A stretch of DNA of 64,000 bases, taken from Alloalcanivorax mobilis (GTDB lineage Bacteria > Pseudomonadota > Gammaproteobacteria > Pseudomonadales > Alcanivoracaceae). The stretch lies in the NCBI RefSeq assembly GCF_002864685.1, contig NZ_NMQZ01000006.1:1-64000 (forward strand), in the 5' to 3' direction. A program made the position numbers and the translations under genes. This document shows positions 32,374 to 41,544 of this stretch, piece after piece (the stretch's first letter is position 1; each line of letters starts with the position of its first letter). Below the pieces are notes generated by a model. The model made no database searches. It was not told the DNA's origin and worked only from the letters and a program-made list of their open reading frames with translations.

Positions 32374-33672
32374 CTATTGAGCCGCCTGTCCGCCACAGGT
32401 CTTGGTTTTGCTGTTGTAGTTGCCGCACATCACCGGTTTGGTCCAGTCCGCGATCAAATCCTTGGAGCCGGGCAGGTAGTCGGACCAGGCATCGCCCTTG
32501 ACCAGGCCATCGGTCTGCCAGACCACGGCGAACTGGCCGTCGTCCTGGATCTCGCCGATCAGCACCGGTTTGGAAAGATGGTGGTTTTTGTTCATCACCG
32601 CGGTGCCGCCGGTGAGGTTGGGGGTTTGCATGCCGATCATGGCGGCGGCGACTTTGTCGGTGTCGGTGGATTTGGCTTTCTCCACCGCTTTCACCCACAT
32701 GTTGAAGCCAATATAAGTGGCTTCCATGGGATCGTTGGTGACGCGCTTGTCATCGCCGATGTACTGATGCCACTGCTCAATGAACTTGTCGTTGGCGTCG
32801 TTGTAGACGCTTTCGAAGTAGTTCCAGGCGGCCAGATGGCCGACCAGAGGCCCGGTGTCGATGCCGGACAGCTCTTGTTCACCCACCGAGAACGCCACCA
32901 CCGGAATGTCCGAGGCGTCCACGCCCTGGTTGGCCAGTTCTTTATAGAACGGCACGTTGGCGTCGCCGTTGATGGTGGACACCACCGCGGTCTTTTTGCC
33001 TTCGCCACCGAACTCCTTGATCCGCGACACGATCGACTGCCAGTCGGACTGCCCGAACGGCGTGTAGTTGATCATGATGTCGTCTTCCTTGATGCCCTTG
33101 GCTTTCAGGTAGGCTTCCAGGATCTTGTTGGTGGTGCGCGGGTACACGTAGTCGGTGCCGGCCAGCACGAAGCGCTTCACGCCCAGGTCGTTAAGCAGAT
33201 AGTCCACCGCCGGGATCGCCTGCTGGTTGGGCGCGGCGCCGGTGTAGAACACGTTCTTGGACGATTCCTCGCCCTCGTACTGAACCGGATAAAACAACAG
33301 GCCGTTCAGTTCTTCGACCACCGGCAGCACCGACTTGCGCGACACCGAGGTCCAGCAGCCGAAGATCACGTCCACCTTGTCCTGGGTAATCAGTTGGCGC
33401 GCTTTCTCGGCGAACAGTGGCCAGTCGGAGGCCGGGTCCACTACCACCGGTTCCAGCTTCTTGCCCATTACGCCGCCCTTGGCGTTTTGCTCCTTGATCA
33501 TCATCAGGACCGTGTCCTTGAGCGTTGATTCGCTGATCGCCATGGTGCCCGACAGCGAATGCAGCACGCCCACCTTGATGGTGTCGGCGGCCAGCGCGGC
33601 GCTACCGTAGAGCAGTGAGCCGCAGGCCAGGCCGGCGGCGGCCAGCCGTTTCAGATTGATTTTCGATTTCAT
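32374..33672 (-). CDS. urtA: Urea-binding protein UrtA
   Basis: A 432-residue periplasmic receptor of the urea importer with signal peptide (SKINLKRLAAAGLACGSLLY to AALAA). The UrtA signature segments IKVGVLHSLSGTMAISESTL, FGCWTSVSRKSVLPVVEELN and LFYPVQYEGEESSKNVFYTG are all present; these line the urea or short-amide pocket in the family. The ATG at 33672 has a GGGGAAA ribosome site. The porin gene lies 38 bp upstream in the same direction, suggesting passage of urea across both membranes by one gene block. Confidence 0.95.
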   Translation of the reverse strand: MKSKINLKRLAAAGLACGSLLYGSAALAADTIKVGVLHSLSGTMAISESTLKDTVLMMIKEQNAKGGVMGKKLEPVVVDPASDWPLFAEKARQLITQDKVDVIFGCWTSVSRKSVLPVVEELNGLLFYPVQYEGEESSKNVFYTGAAPNQQAIPAVDYLLNDLGVKRFVLAGTDYVYPRTTNKILEAYLKAKGIKEDDIMINYTPFGQSDWQSIVSRIKEFGGEGKKTAVVSTINGDANVPFYKELANQGVDASDIPVVAFSVGEQELSGIDTGPLVGHLAAWNYFESVYNDANDKFIEQWHQYIGDDKRVTNDPMEATYIGFNMWVKAVEKAKSTDTDKVAAAMIGMQTPNLTGGTAVMNKNHHLSKPVLIGEIQDDGQFAVVWQTDGLVKGDAWSDYLPGSKDLIADWTKPVMCGNYNSKTKTCGGQAAQ

Positions 33673-33710
33673 CACTTTCCCCTTTGCGTTTCCGTGTGAG
33701 ATCACCGCGG

Positions 33711-34760
33711 TTACATCTGTAACTGCAGACCAAGTACGAAGGTGTTGTTGTCGGTGAAGAGCTCGTCGTCGCGTTGCTGCCAGGCGGCGCTGATGCGCGC
33801 GTTGTGGCCGAGCATGATGTAGTTCAGGTTGAACTCCTTGATGTCCCCTTCGGCGCCGTCGGTGACTTCACCCTTGGTGTAGCGCACCACCGGCTGGAAG
33901 CGGCCTGGGCCGATTTCCTGCGGGAACAGATAGCCGATCAAGGCGAAGTAGCCTTCGCTTTCATCGAGGGTCGGATCGATCGGGTCGGCGAGGCCGCCGA
34001 GGCCGTCGTATTTGTAGTAGGCGCCTTCCACGGTAACGGTGCCGACGCCCAGGTTTTTCTCGAACAGAGCGTCCACGCTGTAGGCGTTGTCGGAGCCCTG
34101 TTGCTGGGTCACCAGGCCAAGGGCGAGAATGTCTTTTTCGCCGTAGTAGGTGCTGGCGTTGTAATAGCCCGGTTCCGGGTCCAGGAAGTTGAAGGTCAGC
34201 CGGCCGCTGAACAGCAGATCGTCATCGTCGTCGGCGGGCACCGGATCGTCGGGGCCTTCGGTGACCGAGAACTGCCATTTCACCTGGCCGCCCTGGTATT
34301 GGCCCCAGTAGGCGACACCGTCGTCGCGGCCGGCGAAGATCGCCGGGTAGGCCTGCACGGAGGGGAAGTTCCAGGTGGTGAGATAATAGGGCCCGGAAAG
34401 ATTGGAACGGTCACTGGGCGGCAGGAAGCGACCGGCCCAGAAATTGACGGTGTCGGAATATTCGAAGCGGGCGATGGCGTCGAGCACCTTCACCTTCTCG
34501 TCCACGTCGTCGTAATCGGTGTTGAAGGTGACGCCGATCTGGTCGGTGATCTGGCCGTTGATGTACAGCCGGATGCTGTCGAGATTGAAGTCGTTGGAAC
34601 GGGAGTCGCCATCCGGTGCGCCGTTCTCCACACTGGTAAAGCTGGTTCTCAGGCCGGCCCCCACCGACAACTTGTCATTGATCTGCACGGCGCCGGCGCT
34701 TGCCGAAGCCCCCAGGGCGGCGAGCAATACGCCGTGTTTCAGTGCTGCTTTGTGGTACAT
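33711..34760 (-). CDS. Outer-membrane porin (OprO/OprP-like)
   Basis: A 349-residue beta-barrel protein with signal peptide (YHKAALKHGVLLAALGASAS, cleavage near AGA) and the alternating strand pattern and closing aromatic/hydrophobic strand (FVLGLQLQM) of outer-membrane porins. LSVGAGLRTSFTSVENGAPD and LYINGQITDQIGVTFNTDYD match the phosphate-selective porin O/P family. Placement between gntR and urtA suggests it lets urea or short amides through the outer membrane; no lysine ladder typical of phosphate selectivity is evident. The start at 34760 follows a G-rich RBS. Confidence 0.85.
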   Translation of the reverse strand: MYHKAALKHGVLLAALGASASAGAVQINDKLSVGAGLRTSFTSVENGAPDGDSRSNDFNLDSIRLYINGQITDQIGVTFNTDYDDVDEKVKVLDAIARFEYSDTVNFWAGRFLPPSDRSNLSGPYYLTTWNFPSVQAYPAIFAGRDDGVAYWGQYQGGQVKWQFSVTEGPDDPVPADDDDDLLFSGRLTFNFLDPEPGYYNASTYYGEKDILALGLVTQQQGSDNAYSVDALFEKNLGVGTVTVEGAYYKYDGLGGLADPIDPTLDESEGYFALIGYLFPQEIGPGRFQPVVRYTKGEVTDGAEGDIKEFNLNYIMLGHNARISAAWQQRDDELFTDNNTFVLGLQLQM

Positions 34761-34828
34761 GGGTTTCCCCCCATCGTCATTGATAAACCGTCGCCTTGCC
34801 GGCGTTTTATGTACTTGCCACTTGTCGT

Positions 34829-35536
34829 TCATACGGCTTCGCCACCCCGCTGGCGTGCTTCGTGCAGCATGTGAAGCGTGATCTTACGGACCTCGTTGCG
34901 GCTGGCGCGGATGTGCGCCTTGAGCATCATTTGCGCCGGCTCGCAGCGGCGGTGCTCAATCGCTTCGAGAATCGCGCCGTGTTCGTCGTAGGTGGCGCCG
35001 ATGCGCATCGGCTTGGTGAAATCCAGGCGGCGGATGATGCGCAGCCGCTCGGTGAGGTCGTGGTGGATGCGTGCCATTTCGCCGTTGCCGGCGGCCTCCA
35101 CCAGCATTTCGTGGAAGCGCTCATCCAGGCCGGACAACGTGGCGCCGTCTTCCAGCCGGGCCGCCGCCGGCACCCGCCAGATGCGGTTGAGGTCGTCGAG
35201 CAGCGGTGCCGGTTCGCTGTGTTCGCACAGGCGGCGTACCGCCGCGCATTCCAGCACCGTGCGCACGTCATAGAGCTCTTCGAAATAGGTGAAATCGAAC
35301 GGTTTCACCTGCCAGCCACTGCGATGCAGCACCTCCACATAGGCTTCCCGTTCCAGGCGGAACAGCGCCTCGCGCACCGGTGTGCGCGACGCGCCCATGC
35401 GTTCGGCGATCTCGTTTTCGCTGAAGCGATCGCCAGGCAGCAGGCGAAAATCGAAAATGTCTTTCTTCAGGTGCTGATAGATGCGGTCCGCCAGGTTCTC
35501 GCCTTTGCGCCCGCCGGTTTGCAAAGAGAGGCTCAT
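34829..35536 (-). CDS. GntR/FCD-family transcriptional regulator
   Basis: A 235-residue regulator with an N-terminal GntR winged helix (RIYQHLKKDIFDFRLLPGDR and ENEIAERMGASRTPVREALF, about 18-80) and a C-terminal FCD effector domain with metal-binding-type histidines (ERFHEMLVEAAGN, HDLTERLRII, DEHGAILEAIEH). Such proteins often sense small carboxylic acids. Its ATG overlaps the urea carboxylase stop (ATGA). It probably controls the operon through the palindrome before atzF; the effector could be urea-derived allophanate, which is speculation. Confidence 0.9.
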   Translation of the reverse strand: MSLSLQTGGRKGENLADRIYQHLKKDIFDFRLLPGDRFSENEIAERMGASRTPVREALFRLEREAYVEVLHRSGWQVKPFDFTYFEELYDVRTVLECAAVRRLCEHSEPAPLLDDLNRIWRVPAAARLEDGATLSGLDERFHEMLVEAAGNGEMARIHHDLTERLRIIRRLDFTKPMRIGATYDEHGAILEAIEHRRCEPAQMMLKAHIRASRNEVRKITLHMLHEARQRGGEAV

Positions 35537-38500
35537 GCCGCGCTCTCCGTGTCGATCACCGCGACCGGGTCGCCGGCGTTGATCACCGCTCCGGGTTTGC
35601 AATGCAGGCCGGTGACGATGCCGGCGACACTGGCGGTGATTTCAAACTCCATTTTCATCGCCTCGACAATCGCCAGGGTCTGGCCGGCCTCGACCACGGC
35701 GCCCTCGGCGACCAGCAGCTTCCACACATTGCCGCTGATTTCGGCGCTGATCAGATGCCCGTCCACGTCGCCAATCTCGACGCGCTCACCCATCAGCGCC
35801 GATTCCACCGCCGCGTCTTCGTTCTGCCAGCGGGCCACTTCCCGATTGAAGGCGGCTTGCTGTTTGTCGCGGAACGCCGCCATCTCCGGTTCGATGTCGG
35901 CGAGGAAGGCGCGGTGTTCGGCGAGGCTGAAGGTTTCTTCGCTGATCTCCACTTGCAGGCGGCCCTCACGGAACGCCTCGCGCATTTCATCGAGCCGCGC
36001 CTCGCCGACCGGGTAATAGCGCACCTGGTCGAAGAATTTCAGTAGCCACGGTTCGCCGGGTTGGAACTGGGGGTTCTTGAGATGCTTGTTCCAGATCGGC
36101 AGGGTGCGGCCGATCAGTTGGTAGCCGCCCGGCGAATCCATGCCGTAGATGCACATATAAACGCCGCCGATGCCCACCGTACCCTCGGCGGTGTAGGTGC
36201 GCGCCGGGTTGTACTTGGAGGTCATCAGGCGGTGGCGGGGGTCCACCGGAACGGCGCACGGCGCGCCCAGATACACGTCGCCCAGGCCGAGCACCATGTA
36301 GCTGGCCTCGAACACGATGTCGCGCACCTGCTCGACGGAGTCCAGGCCGTTGATGCGGCGGATGAATTTCACATTGTTGGGCAGCCAGGGAGCGTCCGCG
36401 CGGATCGTTTCCTGGTAGCGCTGCACCGCGTCCAGCGTGGCGCTGTCCTCGAAGGCCAGCGGCAGGTGCACGACGCGCGAGGTGACCACCATGTTGTCGA
36501 CCGAGCCGATCAATTTCTCGCGCTCCAACAGCGCGTTCACCAATTCGTGCTGGCCGAGCCGGCGCGAGTCGTAGTGAATCTGCAGGCTGCGCACGCCCGG
36601 CGACAATTCGAGAATGCCTGGCAGTGGCGTCGCCTTGAGGTTTTCCATCAGCGCGTGCACGCGGAAGCGCAGGGCCAGATCGAGCACGTTGTCGCCGTAT
36701 TCGATCAAGATGTATTTGTCGCCGGCCTGGCGGTAGGTGATGCGGGGCGTGTCGCCGTCGGCCTGCTGTTCGGCGAGCATGGTATTGGAGGTAAACGCCG
36801 GCGAAGTTAAAGCGCTGTCCGGCGTGGTGATCGCCGGCACCGCCAGGCGCCGCTGGATGCTGGCGTCCTGGGCTTGCTCCAGGGCCAGGGCGTCGGCGAA
36901 GCCGATCGGCGCGAAGCGGATGCTGTCGCCGGGTTTGAGCTGGCCGACTTTCCAAAGCTCCGCTTTGGCGATGGTCACCGGGCAGACAAAACCGCCCAGG
37001 CTGGGGCCGTCCTTGGTGAGAATCACCGGGAAGTCGCCGGTGAAATTGATCGAGCCGATGGCGTATTCGTTGTCGTGCACGTTGGAGGGGTGCAGGCCGG
37101 CTTCGCCGCCGTCGGTGCGGGTCCATTGCGGTTTGGGACCGACCAGCCGAATGCCCAGGCGGTTGGAGTTGTAGTGCACCTGCCAGTCGGCGGCGAAGAA
37201 CGTTTCGATGGCGTCTTCGCTGAAAAAATCCGGCGCGCCGTGGGGGCCGTACAACACTTTGATGTGCCAGTGTTGTGGGTAATCGGGGATCAGAGCGGCA
37301 TCGACGGCGCCGGGTTCGTCCTCGGGTGCCGGAGTCGGGCAGCCGGCCAGTTGCGGCTGGCAGAGCGCGAGCACGTCGCCTTTGCGCAGGGTGCGCCCGC
37401 CGTGGCCGCCGAACTGGCCGAGCACAAAGGTCGATTTGCTGCCGAGGTAGTCGGGTACGTCGATGCCGTTGCGCACCGCCAGATAAGTGCGGCAGCCGTG
37501 ACTCACCTTGCCGGTGATCAGGGTCTGGCCGGCCTTCACCGCCACCGGTTTCCAGAACGCCAGCGGTTCGCCGTCCAGGGTGGCGGCGCAGGGCGCGCCG
37601 GTCAGGGCGATCACGGTGTTGCTATGAAACCGCAGGGCGGGGCCAACAAGAGTGGCTTCCAGGCCGGCGGCGCTGGGATGGTTGCCGACAATGCGGTTGC
37701 CAAGCCGGAAGGCATAGTCGTCCATCGGGCCGGAGGGCGGCACGCCGATGTCCCAGTAGCCGGCGCGGCCCGGGTAGTCCTGCACCGTGGTGTAGGTGCC
37801 GGGCTCGATGATCTCGAAGGCGGTGGGCCGGTACTCGAAGGTCTCCAGATAGCGCGTGGAAACGCGGCCCGCGACAACGTTCTCGTCGATCAGAATACGG
37901 CGCAGGTAATCCAGATTGGTGGCGATGCCAGAGAGCCGCGTGGCGGCCAGGGCGTCCTGCATTTTTTTCAGCGCGGCGGGGCGGTCGTCGCCGTGCACGA
38001 TCACCTTGGCGAGCATCGGGTCATAGTGCGGGCTCACCTGGGTGCCGGTGTCCACCCAGCCGTCCAGGCGGATGTCATCGGGAAAGAAGACCTCGGTGAG
38101 TTCGCCGGGGCTGGGCTGGAATTGCTTCAACGCGTCTTCGGCGTAAATGCGCACTTCGAAGGAGTGACCGCGGCTGATGTAAGTGGCGTCCAGGGGCGGG
38201 CGCTCGCCGCCGGCGAGCATCACCATCCAGCGCACCAGGTCCACATCGAACACCGATTCGGTGACGCCGTGTTCAACCTGCAGCCGGGTGTTCACTTCCA
38301 GGAAATAGAATTCGTCGCGTTCGTCGTCGTAGATGTATTCCACGGTGCCGGCGGAGCGGTACTTCACCGATTCGCCGAGCCGCGCGGCGCTTTCATGCAG
38401 CTTTTCGCGGGTCGCCTGAGGCAGGTTGGGCGCCGGGGTTTCCTCCACCACTTTCTGGTTGCGCCGTTGCAGGGAGCATTCGCGCTCACCCAGTGCCAGG

Positions 38501-39156
38501 ACCTTGCCTTCGCCGTCGCCGAAGATCTGCACTTCGATGTGGCGGGCGCGCGCCACGAACCGTTCAATGAACACGCCGGAATCGGAGAAGAAGCTTTCGC
38601 CCAGTCGTTTCACCGATTCGAAGGCGGCCACCAGTTGCTGTTCGTCGTTGCAACGGGACAAGCCGATGCCGCCGCCGCCGGCGGTGCTTTTCAGCATGAT
38701 CGGGTAGCCGATTTGCCGCGCCGCCCGTTTTGCCTCATCCAGGTCGTTGAGCAAGCCGGTGCCCGGTGCCAGTGGCACGCCGGCCTGCTCGGCCAGGGCG
38801 CGCGCTTCGTGCTTTAAACCAAAGCGGCGCAACTGCGAGGCGGTGGGGCCGATAAAGGCAATGCCGTTGGCTTCGCAGGTGTCCGCGAAATCCGCGTTCT
38901 CCGATAAAAAACCGTAGCCGGGGATGATGCCGTCGGCGCCGGTGTCGCGCGCGGCCTGGAGAATGGCATCGGCGCGCAAATAGCTTTCGGCGGCGGTTTC
39001 GCCGCCCAGAGCCACCGCTTCATCGGCGGCGCGCACATGCTGGCTGTTGCGATCCGCGTTGGAGTACACCGCCACCGAGGCAACGCCCATTTGTTTTAAG
39101 GTGCGGCAGATGCGCACCGCGATCTCGCCCCGGTTAGCGATCAGCACTTTGGCCAT
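35533..39156 (-). CDS. Urea carboxylase
   Basis: A 1207-residue biotin enzyme that converts urea, bicarbonate and ATP to allophanate. The N-terminal ~450 residues are biotin carboxylase (KVLIANRGEIAVRICRTLKQ, KSTAGGGGIGLSRC, LEVNTRLQVEHGVTE). The middle is a fused KipA- and KipI-like carboxyltransferase (YPGRAGYWDIGVPPSGPMDD; then GLGDVYLGAPCAVPVDPRHR and MDSPGGYQLIGRT). The C-terminus is a biotinyl domain with the VEAMKME attachment lysine. Length is standard. I chose the ATG before AKVLIANRG (39156). It follows atzF and overlaps gntR, forming the nickel-free urea amidolyase pathway. Confidence 0.95.
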   Translation of the reverse strand: MAKVLIANRGEIAVRICRTLKQMGVASVAVYSNADRNSQHVRAADEAVALGGETAAESYLRADAILQAARDTGADGIIPGYGFLSENADFADTCEANGIAFIGPTASQLRRFGLKHEARALAEQAGVPLAPGTGLLNDLDEAKRAARQIGYPIMLKSTAGGGGIGLSRCNDEQQLVAAFESVKRLGESFFSDSGVFIERFVARARHIEVQIFGDGEGKVLALGERECSLQRRNQKVVEETPAPNLPQATREKLHESAARLGESVKYRSAGTVEYIYDDERDEFYFLEVNTRLQVEHGVTESVFDVDLVRWMVMLAGGERPPLDATYISRGHSFEVRIYAEDALKQFQPSPGELTEVFFPDDIRLDGWVDTGTQVSPHYDPMLAKVIVHGDDRPAALKKMQDALAATRLSGIATNLDYLRRILIDENVVAGRVSTRYLETFEYRPTAFEIIEPGTYTTVQDYPGRAGYWDIGVPPSGPMDDYAFRLGNRIVGNHPSAAGLEATLVGPALRFHSNTVIALTGAPCAATLDGEPLAFWKPVAVKAGQTLITGKVSHGCRTYLAVRNGIDVPDYLGSKSTFVLGQFGGHGGRTLRKGDVLALCQPQLAGCPTPAPEDEPGAVDAALIPDYPQHWHIKVLYGPHGAPDFFSEDAIETFFAADWQVHYNSNRLGIRLVGPKPQWTRTDGGEAGLHPSNVHDNEYAIGSINFTGDFPVILTKDGPSLGGFVCPVTIAKAELWKVGQLKPGDSIRFAPIGFADALALEQAQDASIQRRLAVPAITTPDSALTSPAFTSNTMLAEQQADGDTPRITYRQAGDKYILIEYGDNVLDLALRFRVHALMENLKATPLPGILELSPGVRSLQIHYDSRRLGQHELVNALLEREKLIGSVDNMVVTSRVVHLPLAFEDSATLDAVQRYQETIRADAPWLPNNVKFIRRINGLDSVEQVRDIVFEASYMVLGLGDVYLGAPCAVPVDPRHRLMTSKYNPARTYTAEGTVGIGGVYMCIYGMDSPGGYQLIGRTLPIWNKHLKNPQFQPGEPWLLKFFDQVRYYPVGEARLDEMREAFREGRLQVEISEETFSLAEHRAFLADIEPEMAAFRDKQQAAFNREVARWQNEDAAVESALMGERVEIGDVDGHLISAEISGNVWKLLVAEGAVVEAGQTLAIVEAMKMEFEITASVAGIVTGLHCKPGAVINAGDPVAVIDTESAA

Positions 39157-39229
39157 GGGTCTCTTGGTCAGTGCGGCAGACTTAAGCATGTTGCGGACCT
39201 CATACAGTTGCTTTTGCTTTTATTGAAAC

Positions 39230-39250
39230 GGGGGCCGCGCCGCGGCCCCC
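39230..39250 (-). promoter_or_regulatory. GC-rich stem-loop between atzF and urea carboxylase genes
   Basis: A near-perfect 10-bp stem (GGGGGCCGCG and its complement), followed on the minus strand by GTTTCAATAAAAG rather than a full U-tract. It could act as a weak terminator or a transcript-processing site between the two genes. Confidence 0.45.
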
Positions 39251-39261
39251 GGTCGGCGCGG

Positions 39262-41067
39262 TCAGGCGCCGGTGTCGGCGTTTTGTTGCTGCTCTTCGCG
39301 CAGTTTCAGAAACGCCTTCCAGCCCCCCAGGGCGGTGATTTCGGTGGCGTCGGCGATCGCCCAGCCTTCGCAGATAAACCCCTTCACCAGGCGCCCATCG
39401 GCGGTTTCCAGGGTGCCGATGCCCAGCGGTGCCGGGATCAGCGCAACGAAGCCGCCGAATTCGCTGAGCGGCAATTTCCACAGTTCAATCGGAATGGCCG
39501 CGCCGGCGCCGCCGGTGTCGCGGATCAGGCCAGGCTTTGGCGGCGTGGTGTTGGCCAGGGCGTAGAGGCGATAGCAGGCGGCGGTGTTGGTGCTTTCCAG
39601 CAGCTCGCCGCCACGCTCGGTGAGCTGATGATTGAGCGGCATGCCGGTGAGGTGGGCACCGACCACGGCGACTGTCACGGTGCCGTCGTCGGCGCTGGCG
39701 GCGGGTTCATCGGCGGGCGTCGGCAAGGGTTGTCCGGTGGCGCCGGCCAGCCATGGCCGGCGGCGTTGCCAGCGGCGGCCGAACTCGGCCAGGGCGGCGT
39801 CGTGCCAGGCCGGGCCGATCAGGGTGATGCCGCAGGGCAGGCCGTCCTCGCGCAATCCGCCGGGCAGGGCCAGCGCGCACTGGTCGAGCAGGTTGACGAA
39901 GTTGGTCCAGGTGCCGAGTTGGCTGTTCAGGGTGATCGGGTCGGCGTTGACCGCCGCGCGGGTATAGATGCCGGGTGTGCTGGGCACCACCAGGGCGTCC
40001 AGCCCGGCCATCAACTGATCCGCTTCGCGGCGCAGATCGGCGAGCTGGTATTGGGCGCGGAAGCCGTCAGCGGCGCTCATCGTCCGGGCCGGCATGATCA
40101 CGTCGCGGATCACCGGCAGCAGGGCGTCGGGCTGGTCGAGCAGTTGTTCCGCCACGGTGTAACGCTCCGCCACCCAGGGGCCCTGATAAAGCAGGGCGGC
40201 GGTGCGGTGGAACACGCCGGCGTCGATCGGCACCAGCTCGGCGATTTCGCCCAGCTCGGTCAGCTGCGCCTGCCAGGCGTTCGCCGCTTGCTGGTCGCCG
40301 AACCAGGGGGTATCGGTGGGCACCCCCAGGCGCGGGCGTGCGGGTAGAGCGCCAGGGCGGTTGGCGGGCGCTTGGCGGGCGTAACCGTCCTGTTCATCGA
40401 AACCGCTGTAGAGCTGGAACACGGTGTCGGCGTCGTCCACGGTGAGCGCGAACACGCTGATGCAATCCAGGGTGCGGCAGGCCGGCACCACGCCGCGGGT
40501 GCTCATGCTGCCCTTGGTGGGCTTCAGCCCGACCAGATTGGTCAACGCCGCCGGCACCCGGCCGGAGCCGGCGGTGTCGGTGCCCAGGGCGAACGGCACC
40601 AGGCCCAGGCTGACCACCGCCGCCGAGCCGGAGCTGGAGCCACCGGTGACGTAGTCCGGGTTGAACGGATTGGGCACTTCGCCGAACGGCGAACGCACGC
40701 CGACCAGCCCGGTGGCGAGCTGATCCAGGTTGGTTTTGCCCACCAGAATGGCGCCGGCATCCAATAGAGCCTGCACCGCCGGCGCGGTCTGTTTGGCGGT
40801 ATAGGTGTAGGCCGGGCAGGCGGCGCTGGTCGGCAGGCTGCCCACATCGATGTTGTCCTTGACCGCGAACGGCACGCCATACAGCGGCAGGGAGTCATCA
40901 CGCAGGCGCTCCGCCTGGGCCAGCAGACTGGATTCGTCGAGCAGGTGAATCCACAGGGCCCGCTCGCTGTCTTGCAGCTGAGCGGAGAGAGCTTTCATGG
41001 CCGATACCGGGGTGTAGTGATGGTCCCGATAGGCCGCGCGCCATTGATCGATGGTCCAGCCAAGCAC
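39262..41067 (-). CDS. atzF: Allophanate hydrolase
   Basis: A 601-residue amidase-signature enzyme that hydrolyses allophanate to two ammonia and two CO2. The catalytic triad region is complete: Lys in FAVKDNIDVGSLPTSAACPA, the GGSSSGSAAVVSLGLV serine loop and FALGTDTAGSGRVPAAL. The C-terminal ~130 residues form the extra decarboxylating domain of AtzF/DUR1 (AVVGAHLTGMPLNHQLTERG, ACYRLYALANTTPPKPGL). I chose the GTG at 41067 with an ACGAGG site before it; an upstream TTG at 41091 would sit inside a large palindrome. It is the first gene of the operon. Confidence 0.94.
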   Translation of the reverse strand: MLGWTIDQWRAAYRDHHYTPVSAMKALSAQLQDSERALWIHLLDESSLLAQAERLRDDSLPLYGVPFAVKDNIDVGSLPTSAACPAYTYTAKQTAPAVQALLDAGAILVGKTNLDQLATGLVGVRSPFGEVPNPFNPDYVTGGSSSGSAAVVSLGLVPFALGTDTAGSGRVPAALTNLVGLKPTKGSMSTRGVVPACRTLDCISVFALTVDDADTVFQLYSGFDEQDGYARQAPANRPGALPARPRLGVPTDTPWFGDQQAANAWQAQLTELGEIAELVPIDAGVFHRTAALLYQGPWVAERYTVAEQLLDQPDALLPVIRDVIMPARTMSAADGFRAQYQLADLRREADQLMAGLDALVVPSTPGIYTRAAVNADPITLNSQLGTWTNFVNLLDQCALALPGGLREDGLPCGITLIGPAWHDAALAEFGRRWQRRRPWLAGATGQPLPTPADEPAASADDGTVTVAVVGAHLTGMPLNHQLTERGGELLESTNTAACYRLYALANTTPPKPGLIRDTGGAGAAIPIELWKLPLSEFGGFVALIPAPLGIGTLETADGRLVKGFICEGWAIADATEITALGGWKAFLKLREEQQQNADTGA

Positions 41068-41071
41068 GTTC

Positions 41072-41101
41072 GCATACCTCGTTGTATACAAGTGGGTATG
41101 C
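41072..41101. promoter_or_regulatory. 30-bp palindromic operator before atzF
   Basis: A near-perfect palindrome: GCATACC and GGTATGC at the ends, TTGTATACAA in the centre (41082-41091), only the two 3-bp spacers unpaired. GntR/FCD regulators bind TTGTATACAA-like sites, and the regulator of that family is encoded two genes downstream. It overlaps the atzF ribosome-binding region, so binding would block transcription or translation start. Confidence 0.72.
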
Positions 41102-41353
41102 GCTGCGGTGCAAAGCGGGTGCCAGCCAGCAGAAAAAATAAAAGAGCAGTAAAATCAAATGGTTATCGATATGAGCGGCAGAGCGAAGGGGAGGCCGCCA
41201 GCGGCCGGCGGTGCGTTTTCTTGGGGCGGCTGCGCCATCGCTGTGCAATGCACGTGCGCACGGTATATGTATTTCTTTATTCTGTATCTCGCCGGCTAAC
41301 TGTCTGATCCTGCGCTGATTTTGCCTTTGGGTTGGCGCCTTTTCAGGGTCGAA
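41102..41353. other. Gene-free divergent region between the urea operon and the TRAP cluster
   Basis: About 440 bp lie between the atzF palindrome and the first TRAP-cluster gene. This first part, somewhat AT-rich, shows no credible gene on either strand. It should hold the atzF promoter. The next part (41354-41544) carries the two LacI-type operator candidates listed separately. Confidence 0.6.
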
Positions 41354-41369
41354 ATTGAAACGATTCAAT
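41354..41369. promoter_or_regulatory. LacI-family operator candidate 1
   Basis: ATTGAA, ACGA, TTCAAT: a 16-bp palindrome of the LacI-family type with the usual central CG. It is the most symmetrical of three related 16-mers in the window; the others are at 41442 and 47458. Confidence 0.65.
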
Positions 41370-41441
41370 AAATAGTTTGACGCGCCGGTTGGCCTAAAAC
41401 TACCTTCTAGAGTTATGGCGTTGGGCTGGCTTGGGTGAGAA

Positions 41442-41457
41442 ATTGAATCGATATAAT
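41442..41457. promoter_or_regulatory. LacI-family operator candidate 2
   Basis: ATTGAATCGATATAAT, 12 of 16 positions as in the site at 41354. It lies 88 bp downstream of it, so the centres are about eight helical turns apart, which would allow looping by a LacI tetramer or dimer pair. It is about 90 bp before the first SDR gene. Confidence 0.6.
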
Positions 41458-41544
41458 TTCAGTGCGCCCGCCATGCCCGCCATTGATGAACAAACGGAAA
41501 AGACCCGCGAACAAGAGACCAACGAATAAGAAAAGGATAAGCCG

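Noticed and set aside
36874-38817. A 647-codon plus-strand frame
   Set aside because: It is antisense to urea carboxylase, whose domains are unmistakable. The product is a low-complexity Ala/Gly/Val/His-rich translation with no motif.
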